A stretch of DNA of 29,080 bases from Euzebyaceae bacterium (lineage in GTDB: Bacteria > Actinomycetota > Nitriliruptoria > Euzebyales > Egibacteraceae): assembly GCA_013698135.1 (NCBI GenBank), contig JACCVM010000066.1, positions 1 to 29,080 on the forward strand. Reading direction: 5' to 3'. Numbering within the stretch: position 1 is the first letter of the stretch; each line of letters starts with the position of its first letter. Under the pieces are notes generated by a model. The model saw only the letters and a list, made by a program, of their open reading frames with translations, was not told the DNA's origin and searched no databases. The position numbers and the translations under genes were made by a program. This document shows positions 7,411-17,429 of this stretch, piece by piece.

Positions 7411-8817
7411 TCAGCGGACGCGCAGCGCCCGCGGGTGGGGCTGCGGAGCGTCGTCGCCGTTCTGCGGGTCGCGCGCGCCGGGAACGAACATCAGCGCGCC
7501 GATCACCAGCACCCCCAGCAGCGAGCCGCCGAGCAGCACCAACCGTGAACCAAACGTGGCAGCGAGCGGACCCACCACCGCGAAGCTCAGCGGCAACAGA
7601 CCCAGCGAGGTCAGCCAGTCGACACTCGACACCCGCCCCAGCAGCCGTCGGGGCACGTGTCGCTGGAGCAGCGTCGTCCAGGCGATGTCGGCGTAGGCGA
7701 ACATGCCGTTGAGGATCAGGCTGGCGAGGACGGCCTGCCAGACCGCCGTCATGAGCCCGTAGACGGCCAGCATCCCCACGGCAACGATCTCGGCCAGGTA
7801 CATGGTGGTGACGAAGCGCCGTGGCAGGTCGAGCTGACCGACCAGCAGTGACATCGTGATCGAGCCCACCCCGCCGAAGGCCAGCACGGTGCCCAGGTAG
7901 TAGGCCGCCTGCGACGGCGTCAGGCCCATCTCGTTGCGCAGGATGAACGGCAGCAGCATGTCGACCGGACCGGTGTACGCCAACAGGCCGAACAGCGCTC
8001 CGACCAGCCACACCCAGCACCAGCGATGGGATCGCACGAAGCCAAGACCCTCCCGGACACCGGCCAGCGTGCCGGTCAGGGAGCGGTCGGCCGGTGCCTC
8101 GCTGGCAACACGCCGGTAGCGGATACGGGCAAGGAGCACCGCCGACAGCGCGAAGGTGACGCCGTCGAGCAGGAAGGCACCGCCCGGACCGGCCGCTCCC
8201 ACGATGATGCCGCCCACCGCTGGGCCGAGCAGCCGTGCCATCGCCGGACGGGCGGTCCCGAAGAAGGCGTTGGCCTGCGGCAACTCGGAGTCCGGGATCA
8301 GGTCCGGCACGATGGAGCTGGCAGCGGGGTTAAAGAAGGCGTTGCTGATCCCGACCAGCGCACCCAGGATCAACAGGTGCCACAGTGCCAGCGCTCCAGT
8401 GACCGACAGTAGGCCGATCGCAGCCATCGCCACGGCTCGCACCACATCGGCCGCGATCATCAGATGCCGGCGTTCGAAATGGTCGCTGGCCCAACCGCCG
8501 ACCAGCAGCATCAAGACCTGAGCGCCGGTCCAAACCAGCCCGACCATCGCCATCGCGGTGGGGATGTTGCTCAGGTCGTAGACCTGCAGCGGCAGCGCCA
8601 CGATGAAGACGCCGTCACCGAACAGCGACACCAGCGCACCACCGACCAGGAACCGGTAGTCGCGGTGCCGCAGGGGCCGCAGTATCCGGAAGCGCGCGGG
8701 GCTCAACGCCTCGTCACCGGCGCACGACCTCGCAGATGCTGTCTCCTTCGTGTCTGCATGGAGCGGAAACGGTAGAACGCTGTGCAGTCTTGGCGATCTC
8801 GCCTTCCGGGAACGCAT
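7411..8817 (-). CDS. MFS transporter (EntS/MFS_3-like exporter)
   Basis: Major facilitator superfamily inner-membrane protein of up to 468 residues, probably a proton-driven exporter; the substrate is unknown. About twelve hydrophobic segments are visible. The entry motif is RHRDYRFLVGGALVSLFGDG, and the motif-A loop between helices 2 and 3 reads GGWASDHFERRH. The overall pattern (FFNPAASSIVPDLIP, then ANAFFGTARPAMARLLGPAVGG) is that of the EntS/MFS_3 group. The ATG at 8817 gives an unusually polar 45-residue N-terminal extension with no good ribosome site. A later start nearer LSPARFRIL (around 8700) is possible, though the TTG there has its GAGG too close. It lies 84 nt beyond argH and may be read through from the arg operon. 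Confidence 0.87.
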   Translation of the reverse strand: MRSRKARSPRLHSVLPFPLHADTKETASARSCAGDEALSPARFRILRPLRHRDYRFLVGGALVSLFGDGVFIVALPLQVYDLSNIPTAMAMVGLVWTGAQVLMLLVGGWASDHFERRHLMIAADVVRAVAMAAIGLLSVTGALALWHLLILGALVGISNAFFNPAASSIVPDLIPDSELPQANAFFGTARPAMARLLGPAVGGIIVGAAGPGGAFLLDGVTFALSAVLLARIRYRRVASEAPADRSLTGTLAGVREGLGFVRSHRWCWVWLVGALFGLLAYTGPVDMLLPFILRNEMGLTPSQAAYYLGTVLAFGGVGSITMSLLVGQLDLPRRFVTTMYLAEIVAVGMLAVYGLMTAVWQAVLASLILNGMFAYADIAWTTLLQRHVPRRLLGRVSSVDWLTSLGLLPLSFAVVGPLAATFGSRLVLLGGSLLGVLVIGALMFVPGARDPQNGDDAPQPHPRALRVR

Positions 8818-8901
8818 CGGAAGGTGGCAGCGACGTACCCCGTCTCGCGTCCCCCGTTCACGCAGCAGTCTAGTGAAAAGGGGACCCCGCCCGTACTCCG
8901 C

Positions 8902-10296
8902 TCAGCCGCTGGCGGTGGCTGTGGTCTGAAAGGCCGCGCGCAGCTGCCGCAGCTGGCGGCGCACGGCTGCCGGCCCCGAGACAGCGTCCCGCCGGGCGAC
9001 GGCGACCCTGGCGTCGAGCAGTGCTTGTGTGCCGTCCAGTTCGGGCACCAGCTCGGCCAACTCTGGCGGCGTCAGGTCCGCGAGGTCGATGCCGCGCTCA
9101 TCACAGGCCGCCACGACAGCGCCGACTCGCTCGTGAGCGACTCGAAAGGCGACTCCCCGCCGGACCAGCTCCTCGGCGACATCGGTGGCTAGCGCGCCAC
9201 CGCCGCCGGCGACGGCGGCCAGCCGCTCGGCGTCGAAGCGCAGCGTCGCTACCATGCCGGCCATGGCCGGCAGCGCCAGGCGCAGCGTGTCCACGGCGTC
9301 GAACACCGGCTCCTTGTCCTCCTGCAGGTCCCGGTTGTAGGTCAGTGGAAGGCCCTTGAGGGTCACCAGTAACGACACCAGGTCACCCACCAGGCGGCCG
9401 GTCTTGCCGCGCACCAGCTCCGCCACGTCGGGGTTGCGCTTCTGGGGCATGATCGACGAGCCCGTCGAGAAGGCGTCGCCGACCGTGGCCCAGCCGAACT
9501 CGGTGGACGACCACAGCATCACCTCCTCGCCGAGACGGGACAGGTGCACGCCAACCAGCGCGGCCGCCGCCAGGAACTCCACGGCGAAGTCGCGATCGGC
9601 CACCGCGTCCATCGAGTTGGGGGCCGCCGCCGTGAACCCGAGGCGCTCGGCGTAGCGCGCGGGGTCGACCCCCAGACTGACGCCGGCCAGCGCACCCGAA
9701 CCCAGTGGTGAGGCGTCCAGGATCCGCCGGCGAGCGTCGCCCAACCGCCCGCAGTCGCGCTGCGGCGCCCACGCGTGGGCCAACAAGTGATGGCCGAGGG
9801 TGACGGGCTGCGCGCGTTGCAGGTGGGTGTAGCCCGGCACGAGCCAGTCCGCGCCCGCCTCGGCCTGGGTGGCCAGCGCCTCCTGCACGGTGCGGATGTC
9901 GCCGGTCAGATCCTCGATGGCGGCGGCCAGGTACAGCCGCAGGTCGGAAGCGATCTGGTCGTTGCGGCTGCGACCCGCACGAAGGCGCCCACCCGCCTCA
10001 CCTGCGAGCTCGATCAGGCGCCGTTCCACGGCGCCGTGCAGATCCTCGTCACCGTCGGCGAAAGCGAATGTGGCCCCCGCCAACTCCTCGCCGATGGTGG
10101 CCAGGCCGCCCGTGATCGCGCCGTGGTCGTCGGTGGTGAGCAATCCCAAGCGCAGCAACTCGTCGGCGTGGACCCGTGACCCCGCAAGGTCATAGGGCCA
10201 CAGCCGCACGTCGAAGTGCACGGAACGCCCCAGCTGGAAGGCTGCGGCGTCAGGCTGCTCGGTGAACCGTCCACCCCACAGCCGCCCCTCGGTCAC
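8902..10296 (-). CDS. argH: argininosuccinate lyase
   Basis: Last step of arginine synthesis: argininosuccinate is split to arginine and fumarate by a cytoplasmic homotetramer of the fumarase/aspartase superfamily. The 464 residues have all three conserved regions: AGRSRNDQ (107-114), GYTHLQRAQP (155-164), and the signature GSSIMPQKRNPD (279-290) with the mobile catalytic Ser loop. I chose the GTG at 10296 because it gives the usual N-terminus GRLWGGRF and follows an AAAGGG ribosome site. The open frame extends 46 codons further upstream into the S66 peptidase gene, but that part is non-homologous. The gene begins 10 nt after the peptidase stop and is plainly part of the same operon. Confidence 0.96.
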   Translation of the reverse strand: MTEGRLWGGRFTEQPDAAAFQLGRSVHFDVRLWPYDLAGSRVHADELLRLGLLTTDDHGAITGGLATIGEELAGATFAFADGDEDLHGAVERRLIELAGEAGGRLRAGRSRNDQIASDLRLYLAAAIEDLTGDIRTVQEALATQAEAGADWLVPGYTHLQRAQPVTLGHHLLAHAWAPQRDCGRLGDARRRILDASPLGSGALAGVSLGVDPARYAERLGFTAAAPNSMDAVADRDFAVEFLAAAALVGVHLSRLGEEVMLWSSTEFGWATVGDAFSTGSSIMPQKRNPDVAELVRGKTGRLVGDLVSLLVTLKGLPLTYNRDLQEDKEPVFDAVDTLRLALPAMAGMVATLRFDAERLAAVAGGGGALATDVAEELVRRGVAFRVAHERVGAVVAACDERGIDLADLTPPELAELVPELDGTQALLDARVAVARRDAVSGPAAVRRQLRQLRAAFQTTATASG

Positions 10297-10306
10297 GGCT
10301 GCCCTT

Positions 10307-11293
10307 TCAGTGGCGCTCCAGATCCAGATGCGGGTCCTCGGGATCGGCGACGAGGCGCGCGGCACCGCCCACCGGGAACGTGAACAGCGGGTTGGTGTGG
10401 CCAACGTCGGCGTTGGCGACCACCGGGACGCCACGCAGCTGGGGAGTGCGCGCCACGAGTTCGCTCAACGACCGTCGAGTAACGCCGCTGCCCCGCTGAA
10501 AGCGGCCGATCAGCAGCCCAGCCAGGTCGCCGGCCTCAGGCTGGTGCAGCAACGATTGCAGCCGGCGGGCGAAGTCGTCTGCGTGGCTGTGCTCGTCGTC
10601 CTCAACGACCAGGACAGCCCCGCCCAGCGATGGCCACCAGCGCGTGCCCTGCAAGAGGGCCAGCGTGGACAGGTTGCCGCCCAACAGCCCGCCCTGCGCC
10701 GTGCCGGGTTGCAACACCCACCAGCCGTCGGTGTCGAGGACTTGGCGATCGTCCTGATCGGCGAACCAGGCGTCATCGGTCCAGTGGCGCGCCGGGCGGA
10801 TCATCACCGGCGCCTCGTCGAACAGGCAGGCGCGGAACCAGTCGAGGGTCTGCTCGGCATGGTCGCGCATCCCCAGCGTCGACCAGTGCGGTCCTGAATA
10901 GGTCACCAGGTCGGCGCCGGCGAGGATGGCGTGCTGCAGCACCGTGATGTCGCTGTAGCCACAGAAGGGCTTGGGGTTCGCCCGGATCAGCTCCAGGTCC
11001 AGGCCGTCCAACAGCTGGTTGGCGTTGTAGCCGCCGATGAACGTCAGAATCGCGTCGACCGCAGGATCGGCGAAGGCGGCGTGCAGGTCGGCCAGGCGGG
11101 ACGCCGGTGACGACGAGGCGAAGCGGTCGAGCTCGTCGACGCGCTCGCCGAAGGTCACCCGCAGGCCCAAATCGGCGGTCCGCTGGTCGGCGATCGCCCG
11201 CCATGGCTGCGGGATGGCCGCCATCGACCGCGATGGGGCCACCACCCGCAGGTGCGATCCCGATCGCAGCTTGGCCGGGACGGTGGCGGTCAC
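10307..11293 (-). CDS. S66-family peptidase, MccF-like (LD-carboxypeptidase superfamily)
   Basis: A 328-residue serine peptidase of family S66. Members either trim L,D-bonds of peptidoglycan stem peptides in the cytoplasm or, in the MccF branch, hydrolyse aminoacyl-nucleotide toxins such as processed microcin C. This protein looks MccF-like: GGYNANQLLDGLD at 87-99 and CGYSDIT with nucleophile Ser114. Glu231 (VVEDDE) and His299 (VGHTNPLFTFP) complete the likely Ser-Glu-His triad. GGNLSTL at 205-211 is also typical. The GTG at 11293 overlaps the argG stop as GTGA; the longer reading from 11338 would run 49 nt into argG. It lies between argG and argH with tight coupling, an unexpected position. 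The substrate cannot be told from sequence. Confidence 0.88.
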   Translation of the reverse strand: MTATVPAKLRSGSHLRVVAPSRSMAAIPQPWRAIADQRTADLGLRVTFGERVDELDRFASSSPASRLADLHAAFADPAVDAILTFIGGYNANQLLDGLDLELIRANPKPFCGYSDITVLQHAILAGADLVTYSGPHWSTLGMRDHAEQTLDWFRACLFDEAPVMIRPARHWTDDAWFADQDDRQVLDTDGWWVLQPGTAQGGLLGGNLSTLALLQGTRWWPSLGGAVLVVEDDEHSHADDFARRLQSLLHQPEAGDLAGLLIGRFQRGSGVTRRSLSELVARTPQLRGVPVVANADVGHTNPLFTFPVGGAARLVADPEDPHLDLERH

Positions 11294-12555
11294 CGCGAGC
11301 CCTGGCGGCGGGCCCAGACCTTTGTCGGCAGCCCCCACAGCTTGACGAAGCCCTCTGCCTGGGTGTGGTCGAACCGGTCCGAGGCGTCGTAGGTGGCCAG
11401 GTCGTGGTCGTACAGACCGCTGTCACTGCGGCGGCCCGTGACCCAGGCCGAGCCCTTGAACAACGCCATCCGCACCTCGCCGCTCACCACGGGCTGGGAC
11501 GTGGCGATGAAGGCGTCGATGGCTTTCTTCAGCGGCGTGAACCACAGCCCGTTGTAGATCAACTGGGCGTAGCGGCCCTCCAGCGCCCGCTTCTCCGCCG
11601 CCAGCTCCTGCTCCAGGCACAGATCTTCCAGGTCCCGGTGCGCGGTCAGCAGGGTGATCGCGCCGGGGCACTCGTAGATCTCACGGCTCTTGATGCCGAC
11701 GAGGCGGTCCTCGAGCATGTCGATGCGCCCGACGCCGTGCGCGCCGGCGCGCCGGTCGACCTCGGCGATCAGGTCGACCAGCTCCAGGTGCTTGCCGTCC
11801 ACGGCCACCGGCTGGCCGCCTTCGAAGGTGAGGGTGAGCTCCTCGACCTCGTCGGGCGTGTCGACCAACGCGGCCGAGCGCTCGTAGACCTCCTCGGGCG
11901 GCGAGGCCCACGGGTCCTCCAGGATCCCGCACTCGGCGGTGCGCCCCCACAGGTTCTCGTCGATGGAGTAGGGGGAATCCCGGCGCACAGGGACGGGGAT
12001 GCCACGCTCCTCGGCCCAGGCGATGGCGCCGTCCCGGTTCATCCCCCACTCGCGGATGGGGGCTTCGACGGTCAGGTCGGGAGCAATCGCCATCGCGGTG
12101 ACTTCGAAGCGGACCTGGTCGTTGCCCTTGCCGGTGCAGCCGTGCCCGACCGCCTGCGCACCGGTCTCGCGGGCGACACGGACCAGGTGGCGGGTGATCA
12201 GCGGCCGCGAGAGGGCCGACACCAGCGGGTACTTGCCCATGTACAGCGCGTTGGCGGCGATCGCCGAGGCGACGAAGTCGTCGGCGAACTCGCTGCGCGC
12301 GTCGACCACCACCGCCTCCACCGCGCCGCAGTCCAACGCTCGCCGGCGAATGCGCTCCATCTCGCCGCCGCCCTCACCCTCAGATCCCCGCCCACCGGCG
12401 GCGGCTACGCCGCCGCCCTCACCCTGCTGGCCGAGATCGATGGCGCAGGCGACGACCTCGTAGTCCTTGTGTTCGGCCAACCACCGGATGGCCACAGAGG
12501 TGTCCAAACCCCCGGAGTAGGCCAGCACCAGGCGGGGGGTGGCCGACGTGGTCAC
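11290..12555 (-). CDS. argG: argininosuccinate synthase with an in-frame insertion
   Basis: Condenses citrulline and aspartate with ATP; cytoplasmic penultimate step of arginine synthesis. The 421-residue protein begins LVLAYSGGLDTS (P-loop SGGLDTS at 14-20). It keeps LDCGAVEAVVVDARSEFADDFV, YPLVSALSRPLI, the GCTGKGNDQVRFE substrate loop, and a normal C-terminus. After DLGQQGEGGG, where homologues go straight to MEVIRQRAL, about 15 extra residues (VAAAGGRGSEGEGGG) appear. They are encoded by a 45-bp unit bounded by an 18-bp exact direct repeat (12363-12380, 12408-12425). GTG start at 12555 overlaps the argR stop (GTGA). The insert lies just after the nucleotide-binding strand, so it is probably an exposed loop. 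Confidence 0.96.
   Translation of the reverse strand: MTTSATPRLVLAYSGGLDTSVAIRWLAEHKDYEVVACAIDLGQQGEGGGVAAAGGRGSEGEGGGEMERIRRRALDCGAVEAVVVDARSEFADDFVASAIAANALYMGKYPLVSALSRPLITRHLVRVARETGAQAVGHGCTGKGNDQVRFEVTAMAIAPDLTVEAPIREWGMNRDGAIAWAEERGIPVPVRRDSPYSIDENLWGRTAECGILEDPWASPPEEVYERSAALVDTPDEVEELTLTFEGGQPVAVDGKHLELVDLIAEVDRRAGAHGVGRIDMLEDRLVGIKSREIYECPGAITLLTAHRDLEDLCLEQELAAEKRALEGRYAQLIYNGLWFTPLKKAIDAFIATSQPVVSGEVRMALFKGSAWVTGRRSDSGLYDHDLATYDASDRFDHTQAEGFVKLWGLPTKVWARRQGSR
12363..12425. repeat. 18-bp direct repeats bounding the argG insertion, with hairpin
   Basis: CGCCGCCGCCCTCACCCT occurs exactly at 12363-12380 and 12408-12425 (period 45 bp). Between and overlapping them lies GGCGGCG-gcta-CGCCGCC (7-bp stem). 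Removing one period restores a near-normal ArgG reading (QQGEGGGEMERIR). This is what is seen; origin by slippage, duplication or insertion is inference. Confidence 0.75.
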
Positions 12556-12991
12556 GCGGTTCGCTCCTTTAGCTGTCGCAGGCGGTCGGCGACGGCACGG
12601 CCACCGACGCCCTGGCGTGCCACCACCAGCAGCGTGTCGTCGCCCTGAACGGTGGCGAGGACGCCGGGCAGGCCGGCGCCATCGATCGCCGAGCCAACGG
12701 CGGCCGCGGCGCCGGGAGGCGTCCGCACGACGGCGAGGTTGCCGCTGGCGTCGATCGCGACGACGAACTGGCGCAGCAGCTGCGCCAACTCGCCCGCCTC
12801 CGGCACCGCGTAGGCGTTGCGGCCGTCGGCCCCACGAACCTTGTTGATGCCGAGCTCCTCAAGGTCGCGGCTGACGGTTGCCTGGGTCACGGGCACCCCG
12901 GCGCGGGCTAGCAGCGCCACCAGATCCCCCTGGGACTCGACGGCGTTGGCCGCCACCAGCTCGCGCACGAGGCGCCGGCGCTGCGGTCGGT

Positions 12992-12995
<4 letters not shown>
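12552..12995 (-). CDS. argR: arginine repressor ArgR
   Basis: Transcriptional regulator that binds ARG boxes when arginine is plentiful; a hexamer is typical. The 147 residues have the family's two parts. The first is an N-terminal winged helix (about 1-65) with VTQATVSRDLEELGINKVR as recognition region. The second is a C-terminal arginine-binding domain with GVLATVQGDDTLLVVAR (about 113-129), including the paired Asp of the GDDT motif. The GTG at 12995 overlaps the argD stop (GTGA), and its own stop overlaps the argG GTG. Repressor and targets are thus cotranscribed, implying autoregulation through the palindrome upstream of argC. A longer open frame runs upstream in the argD region but is a shadow. 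Confidence 0.95.
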
Positions 12996-14223
<1,228 letters not shown>

Positions 14224-14227
<4 letters not shown>

Positions 14228-15117
14228 GGTGTCACCATCGTGCCGACGCCGTCGTCGGTGAAGATCTCCAGCAGCAGCGCGTGGTCCACGCGGCCGTCGA
14301 GCAGGTGGGCGCTGGCCACGCCGCCGTCGAGGGCGGCCACGATCCCCGCCACCTTGGGGACCATCCCGTCGGAGAGGCCGCCGCCGGTCAGCAGTCGCCG
14401 CAGCTCGCTGAGGCCGACGCGTGACAGCAGCGCGGCGTTGGGGGTTGTGAAGTCGGTGTACAGGCCGGCGACGTCCGTGAGGTAGACGACCTTGTCCGCG
14501 CCGAGTGCCACGGCGATCGCGGCGGCAACCTCGTCGGCGTTGATGTTGTGCTCTGAGCCTTCGGCGTCGCGTCCGATCCCGGCGACCACGGGCACCCGGC
14601 CCGCGTCGAGCAGCGCGGTGACGACGCCGGGAGCCACGCGGTCCACGGTTCCCACCAGCCCCAACCCGGGCACGGGGGTGACGGTGAGCAGCTCCCCCAC
14701 CTCCCGGCCGACGCCGGCGGCGGGTGCGCCCGCGGACAACAGGGCGGCGACCAGTTGGGGATTGACCTCGTCGAGCAGGGCGGAGCGCACGACGTCGAGC
14801 ATCGCCGCGTCGGTCACCCGCCGGCCGGCGACGAACGCGGGCACCAGGCCGCGCCGGCGGGCCAGCGCCGAGATCTGCGGCCCGGCACCGTGGACGACGA
14901 CGACCCGAACCCCGACGACGTGCAGCAGCGCCACGTCGGCCGCGAACGTCCCGGTGCCGGCGGAACGGTCGAGCATCGCGCTGCCGCCGTACTTGACCAC
15001 GAGGGTGCGTCCGGCCCAGCGGTTGATCCACGGCAGCGCCTCGCGTAGCACGCGCGCCTTACCCTGGGCGGCCGCCAGGCGAGCGGTCAGTGCGGCCGGG
15101 GCCACGGTGGCGCTCAC
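14224..15117 (-). CDS. argB: acetylglutamate kinase
   Basis: Phosphorylates N-acetylglutamate; a cytoplasmic amino acid kinase and commonly the arginine-inhibited step. The 297 residues contain VVKYGGSAM with Lys42, VVVVHGAGPQI (the glycine-rich loop, Ala replacing the usual second Gly), EHNINADEVAAAIA, and KVAGIVAALDGGV near the C-terminus. The N-terminal extension (about residues 1-30, ending ALPWINRWAGRTLV) is the kind seen in arginine-sensitive enzymes, where an N-terminal helix forms the hexamer interface. Feedback inhibition is therefore likely but inferred. GTG at 15117 overlaps the argJ stop. Confidence 0.96.
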
Positions 15118-16349
15118 GTGGTGTAGGCGGAGTTGAAGCGGACGTAGTCCACCGACAGATCGCAGGTCAGGAAGGTCGCCTCCGCGTCGCCGGCGCCGAG
15201 GTCGATGCGGACGTCGACGGCGTCGCCCTGCAGCGCCGCCGCGGCTCCGGCGCGGTCGAACCCCGCGGCGACACCGGATCGGCAGACCGTCACGTCGCCG
15301 AACGCGACCGTGATGCGCGACGGGTCGATGCGCACCGGCCCGGCTCCGATGGCCGCGAGCACCCGGCCCCAGTTGGGGTCGCGACCGGCGATGGCGGTGC
15401 GGAACAGCACGCTGCCGGCGACGGCGCGGGCGACGCCCAGCGCGTCGTCCTCGCTGGCCGCTGTAGTGACGCGGAGCCGCACAAGGATGTGCGCCCCCTC
15501 CCCGTCGCGCACCATCGCTTCGGCCAGGCGACCGCAAACGTCGGTGAGCCCGGCAGCCAGCGCCTCGTCGGACGGCGGCTCGGGCGCGGTGCCGGTGGCC
15601 AGCAGGATCACCGCGTCGTTGGTGGACATGCACGCGTCGACCGAGATGCGTCCGAAGGTGCGGGCAACGACGTCGCGCAGGAGCGGGTCCAGCCCGCCAT
15701 AGGGCGCTGGCGCGTCGGTGGTGAGCACGCACAGCATCGTGGCGAGCTCGGGGGCGAGCATCCCGGCGCCCTTGGCCATGCCGCCGACGGTGCAGCGGCC
15801 GCTGGCGTCGGAGACGGCGACGGCGGCCTGCTTGGCGAAGGTGTCGGTCGTCAATATCGCCCGAGCCGCGTCGCCCCCGCCGCTGCGGTGCAGTGCGGCG
15901 CAAAGCCCGGGCAGCGCCCCGGTGAACGGCGTCGACGCAATCGGTTCTCCGATCACCCCCGTGGAGCACACCAGCACGTCGGTCGCCGGGCAGCCCAACT
16001 CGGCGGCGACGAGGGCGGCGGACCGCTCCGCCAACGCCATCCCGTCCGGGCCAGTGCACACGTTGGCGCTGCCGGAGTTCAGCAGCACCGCCCTGGCGCG
16101 GCCGTCGGCGGCGTGGCGGGCGGTGACCTGCACCGGCGCTGCGGTGACCTGGTTGCGCGTCTGCACTGCCGCCGCCGCGACGCTGCGGTCGGCCGCCACC
16201 AGGGCGATGTCGGGTTTGCCGCTGCGCTTGAGGCCGGCGGCCATGCCGGCCGCGGTGATCCCGGGAACCGTGCAGACGCCGCCGTCGAGCGGTTCGAGCA
16301 GCATCGGAGCAGCGGACACCTCGGTCCCCGGCTCGCTGGTGGCGCTCAT
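15114..16349 (-). CDS. argJ: glutamate N-acetyltransferase / ornithine acetyltransferase ArgJ
   Basis: Transfers the acetyl group from N-acetylornithine back to glutamate, closing the cyclic pathway. It self-cleaves into two chains before the nucleophilic Thr. That site is visible as KGAGMLAPELATMLCVLTTD with Thr204. It is preceded by the acetyl-binding loop CSTGVIGEPI (128-137), and GSANVCTG lies at 93-100. The 411-residue length is normal, as are the late motifs GEGAHILVRL and IAGRDPNWGR. The ATG at 16349 overlaps the argC stop as ATGA. Whether it is mono- or bifunctional (also using acetyl-CoA) cannot be read from sequence. Confidence 0.96.
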   Translation of the reverse strand: MSATSEPGTEVSAAPMLLEPLDGGVCTVPGITAAGMAAGLKRSGKPDIALVAADRSVAAAAVQTRNQVTAAPVQVTARHAADGRARAVLLNSGSANVCTGPDGMALAERSAALVAAELGCPATDVLVCSTGVIGEPIASTPFTGALPGLCAALHRSGGGDAARAILTTDTFAKQAAVAVSDASGRCTVGGMAKGAGMLAPELATMLCVLTTDAPAPYGGLDPLLRDVVARTFGRISVDACMSTNDAVILLATGTAPEPPSDEALAAGLTDVCGRLAEAMVRDGEGAHILVRLRVTTAASEDDALGVARAVAGSVLFRTAIAGRDPNWGRVLAAIGAGPVRIDPSRITVAFGDVTVCRSGVAAGFDRAGAAAALQGDAVDVRIDLGAGDAEATFLTCDLSVDYVRFNSAYTT

Positions 16350-17368
16350 GGGTACATCCCCGCGACCGGCAGGCCCGTCGCCTCTGGGAGCCCGCACAGC
16401 AGGTTCGCGTTTTGGATTGCCTGGCCGGCGGCGCCCTTGACGAGGTTGTCCAGCGCACAGGCGACGGTGACGCGCCCGGTGCGCGGGTCGACCGCGACGC
16501 CGATGGCGGCCGAGTTGGCGCCGCGCGTGTAGGCGGTCTGCGGCCACGAACCCGGTGCAACCACGCCGACGAAGGGCTCGCGGGCGTAGGCCTGCGCGAA
16601 CTTCTCGGTCACCGCCTCGGCATCGACCTCGTCGAGGAGGCCGGCGGTGACTGTCACCAGCATGCCCCGCGCCAGGGGCAGCAGAACAGGTGTGAACGTC
16701 ACCGTCGCCGGCGTTCCGGTCAGCCGGTCCCACGCCGCCTCGATCTCGGGGGTGTGACGGTGCCCTGGGGTGGCGTAGACCGCGACGTTGCCCGCGGCGT
16801 GGCTGGCGTGGAGGTCGTCGCGCAGGCCCTTGCCCGCACCGGAGGTTCCGGACAGCCCGGTGATGTGCACCGAGCCTGGCTTCACCAGGCCCGCCAGGGG
16901 GGCGAGGGCGAGCAGAGCGGCGGTTGGGTAGCAGCCGGGGTTGGCGACCAGCGCTGCCCCCGCCAGGTCGTCGCGGAACAGCTCGGGCAAGCCGTAGGGA
17001 GCCGGTGTCAGCTCGGGACAGGGATGGGCCTGTCCGTAGGCCACGGCGAAGGTGCCCGGATCCAATCGGTAGGCCCCGGACAGGTCGACGACGCGAATGC
17101 CGGCGGCCACCAGCGGCGGCGCCAGCTGCAGGCTCGCCTCGTGCGGTGTGGCGAGGAAGACCAGCTCGCACGCGTCGAAGACCCCGGCTTCGGCTGGCTC
17201 GACGAGGCCCGCGAGGCCGAGGTTGGGAAACGCCTCCGCCAACGGCCGACCGGCGCTCGCCCGCCCGGCGACCGTCCGCAGCGACAGCGCCGGAGAGCCG
17301 CTCAGCAGGCGCAGCAGCTCACCTCCAGCGTAGCCGGAGCCGCCCACTACACCGACCTGGACACCCAC
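16346..17368 (-). CDS. argC: N-acetyl-gamma-glutamyl-phosphate reductase
   Basis: NADPH-dependent reduction of acetylglutamyl phosphate to the semialdehyde; cytoplasmic. The 340-residue protein starts with a Rossmann loop GGSGYAGGELLRLL (9-22). It has FLATPHEAS (71-79), VVDLSGAYRL (93-102), the catalytic Cys146 in VANPGCYPTA, and the SGTSGAGKG loop. GTG at 17368 gives the standard N-terminus. This is the only junction in argF-argG with a real gap (61 nt), and that gap holds the ARG-box-like palindrome at 17389-17402. A promoter for argCJBDRG probably lies here, although I cannot define its -35. Confidence 0.96.
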   Translation of the reverse strand: MGVQVGVVGGSGYAGGELLRLLSGSPALSLRTVAGRASAGRPLAEAFPNLGLAGLVEPAEAGVFDACELVFLATPHEASLQLAPPLVAAGIRVVDLSGAYRLDPGTFAVAYGQAHPCPELTPAPYGLPELFRDDLAGAALVANPGCYPTAALLALAPLAGLVKPGSVHITGLSGTSGAGKGLRDDLHASHAAGNVAVYATPGHRHTPEIEAAWDRLTGTPATVTFTPVLLPLARGMLVTVTAGLLDEVDAEAVTEKFAQAYAREPFVGVVAPGSWPQTAYTRGANSAAIGVAVDPRTGRVTVACALDNLVKGAAGQAIQNANLLCGLPEATGLPVAGMYP

Positions 17369-17388
17369 GCCGTGACCGTACCGGTCGC

Positions 17389-17402
17389 TGCATAGTTATG
17401 CA
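17389..17402. promoter_or_regulatory. ARG-box-like operator upstream of argC
   Basis: TGCATA-ac/gt-TATGCA is a 12-of-14 symmetric palindrome, AT-rich in a GC-rich setting, 20 nt before the argC GTG. ArgR half-sites in actinobacteria include TGCATA-type sequences, and argR is in the same operon, so autorepression is the natural reading. No second box was noticed beside it. Confidence 0.65.
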
Positions 17403-17429
17403 AGGGCGGTGGCGGCGTCCGCCCCGAAG

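Noticed and set aside
8845..8885. Terminator or promoter between argH and the MFS gene (GGGGTCCCC then TTTT; TAGACT)
   Set aside because: The hairpin has essentially no loop and the TAGACT has no -35; neither reading is firm enough to list.
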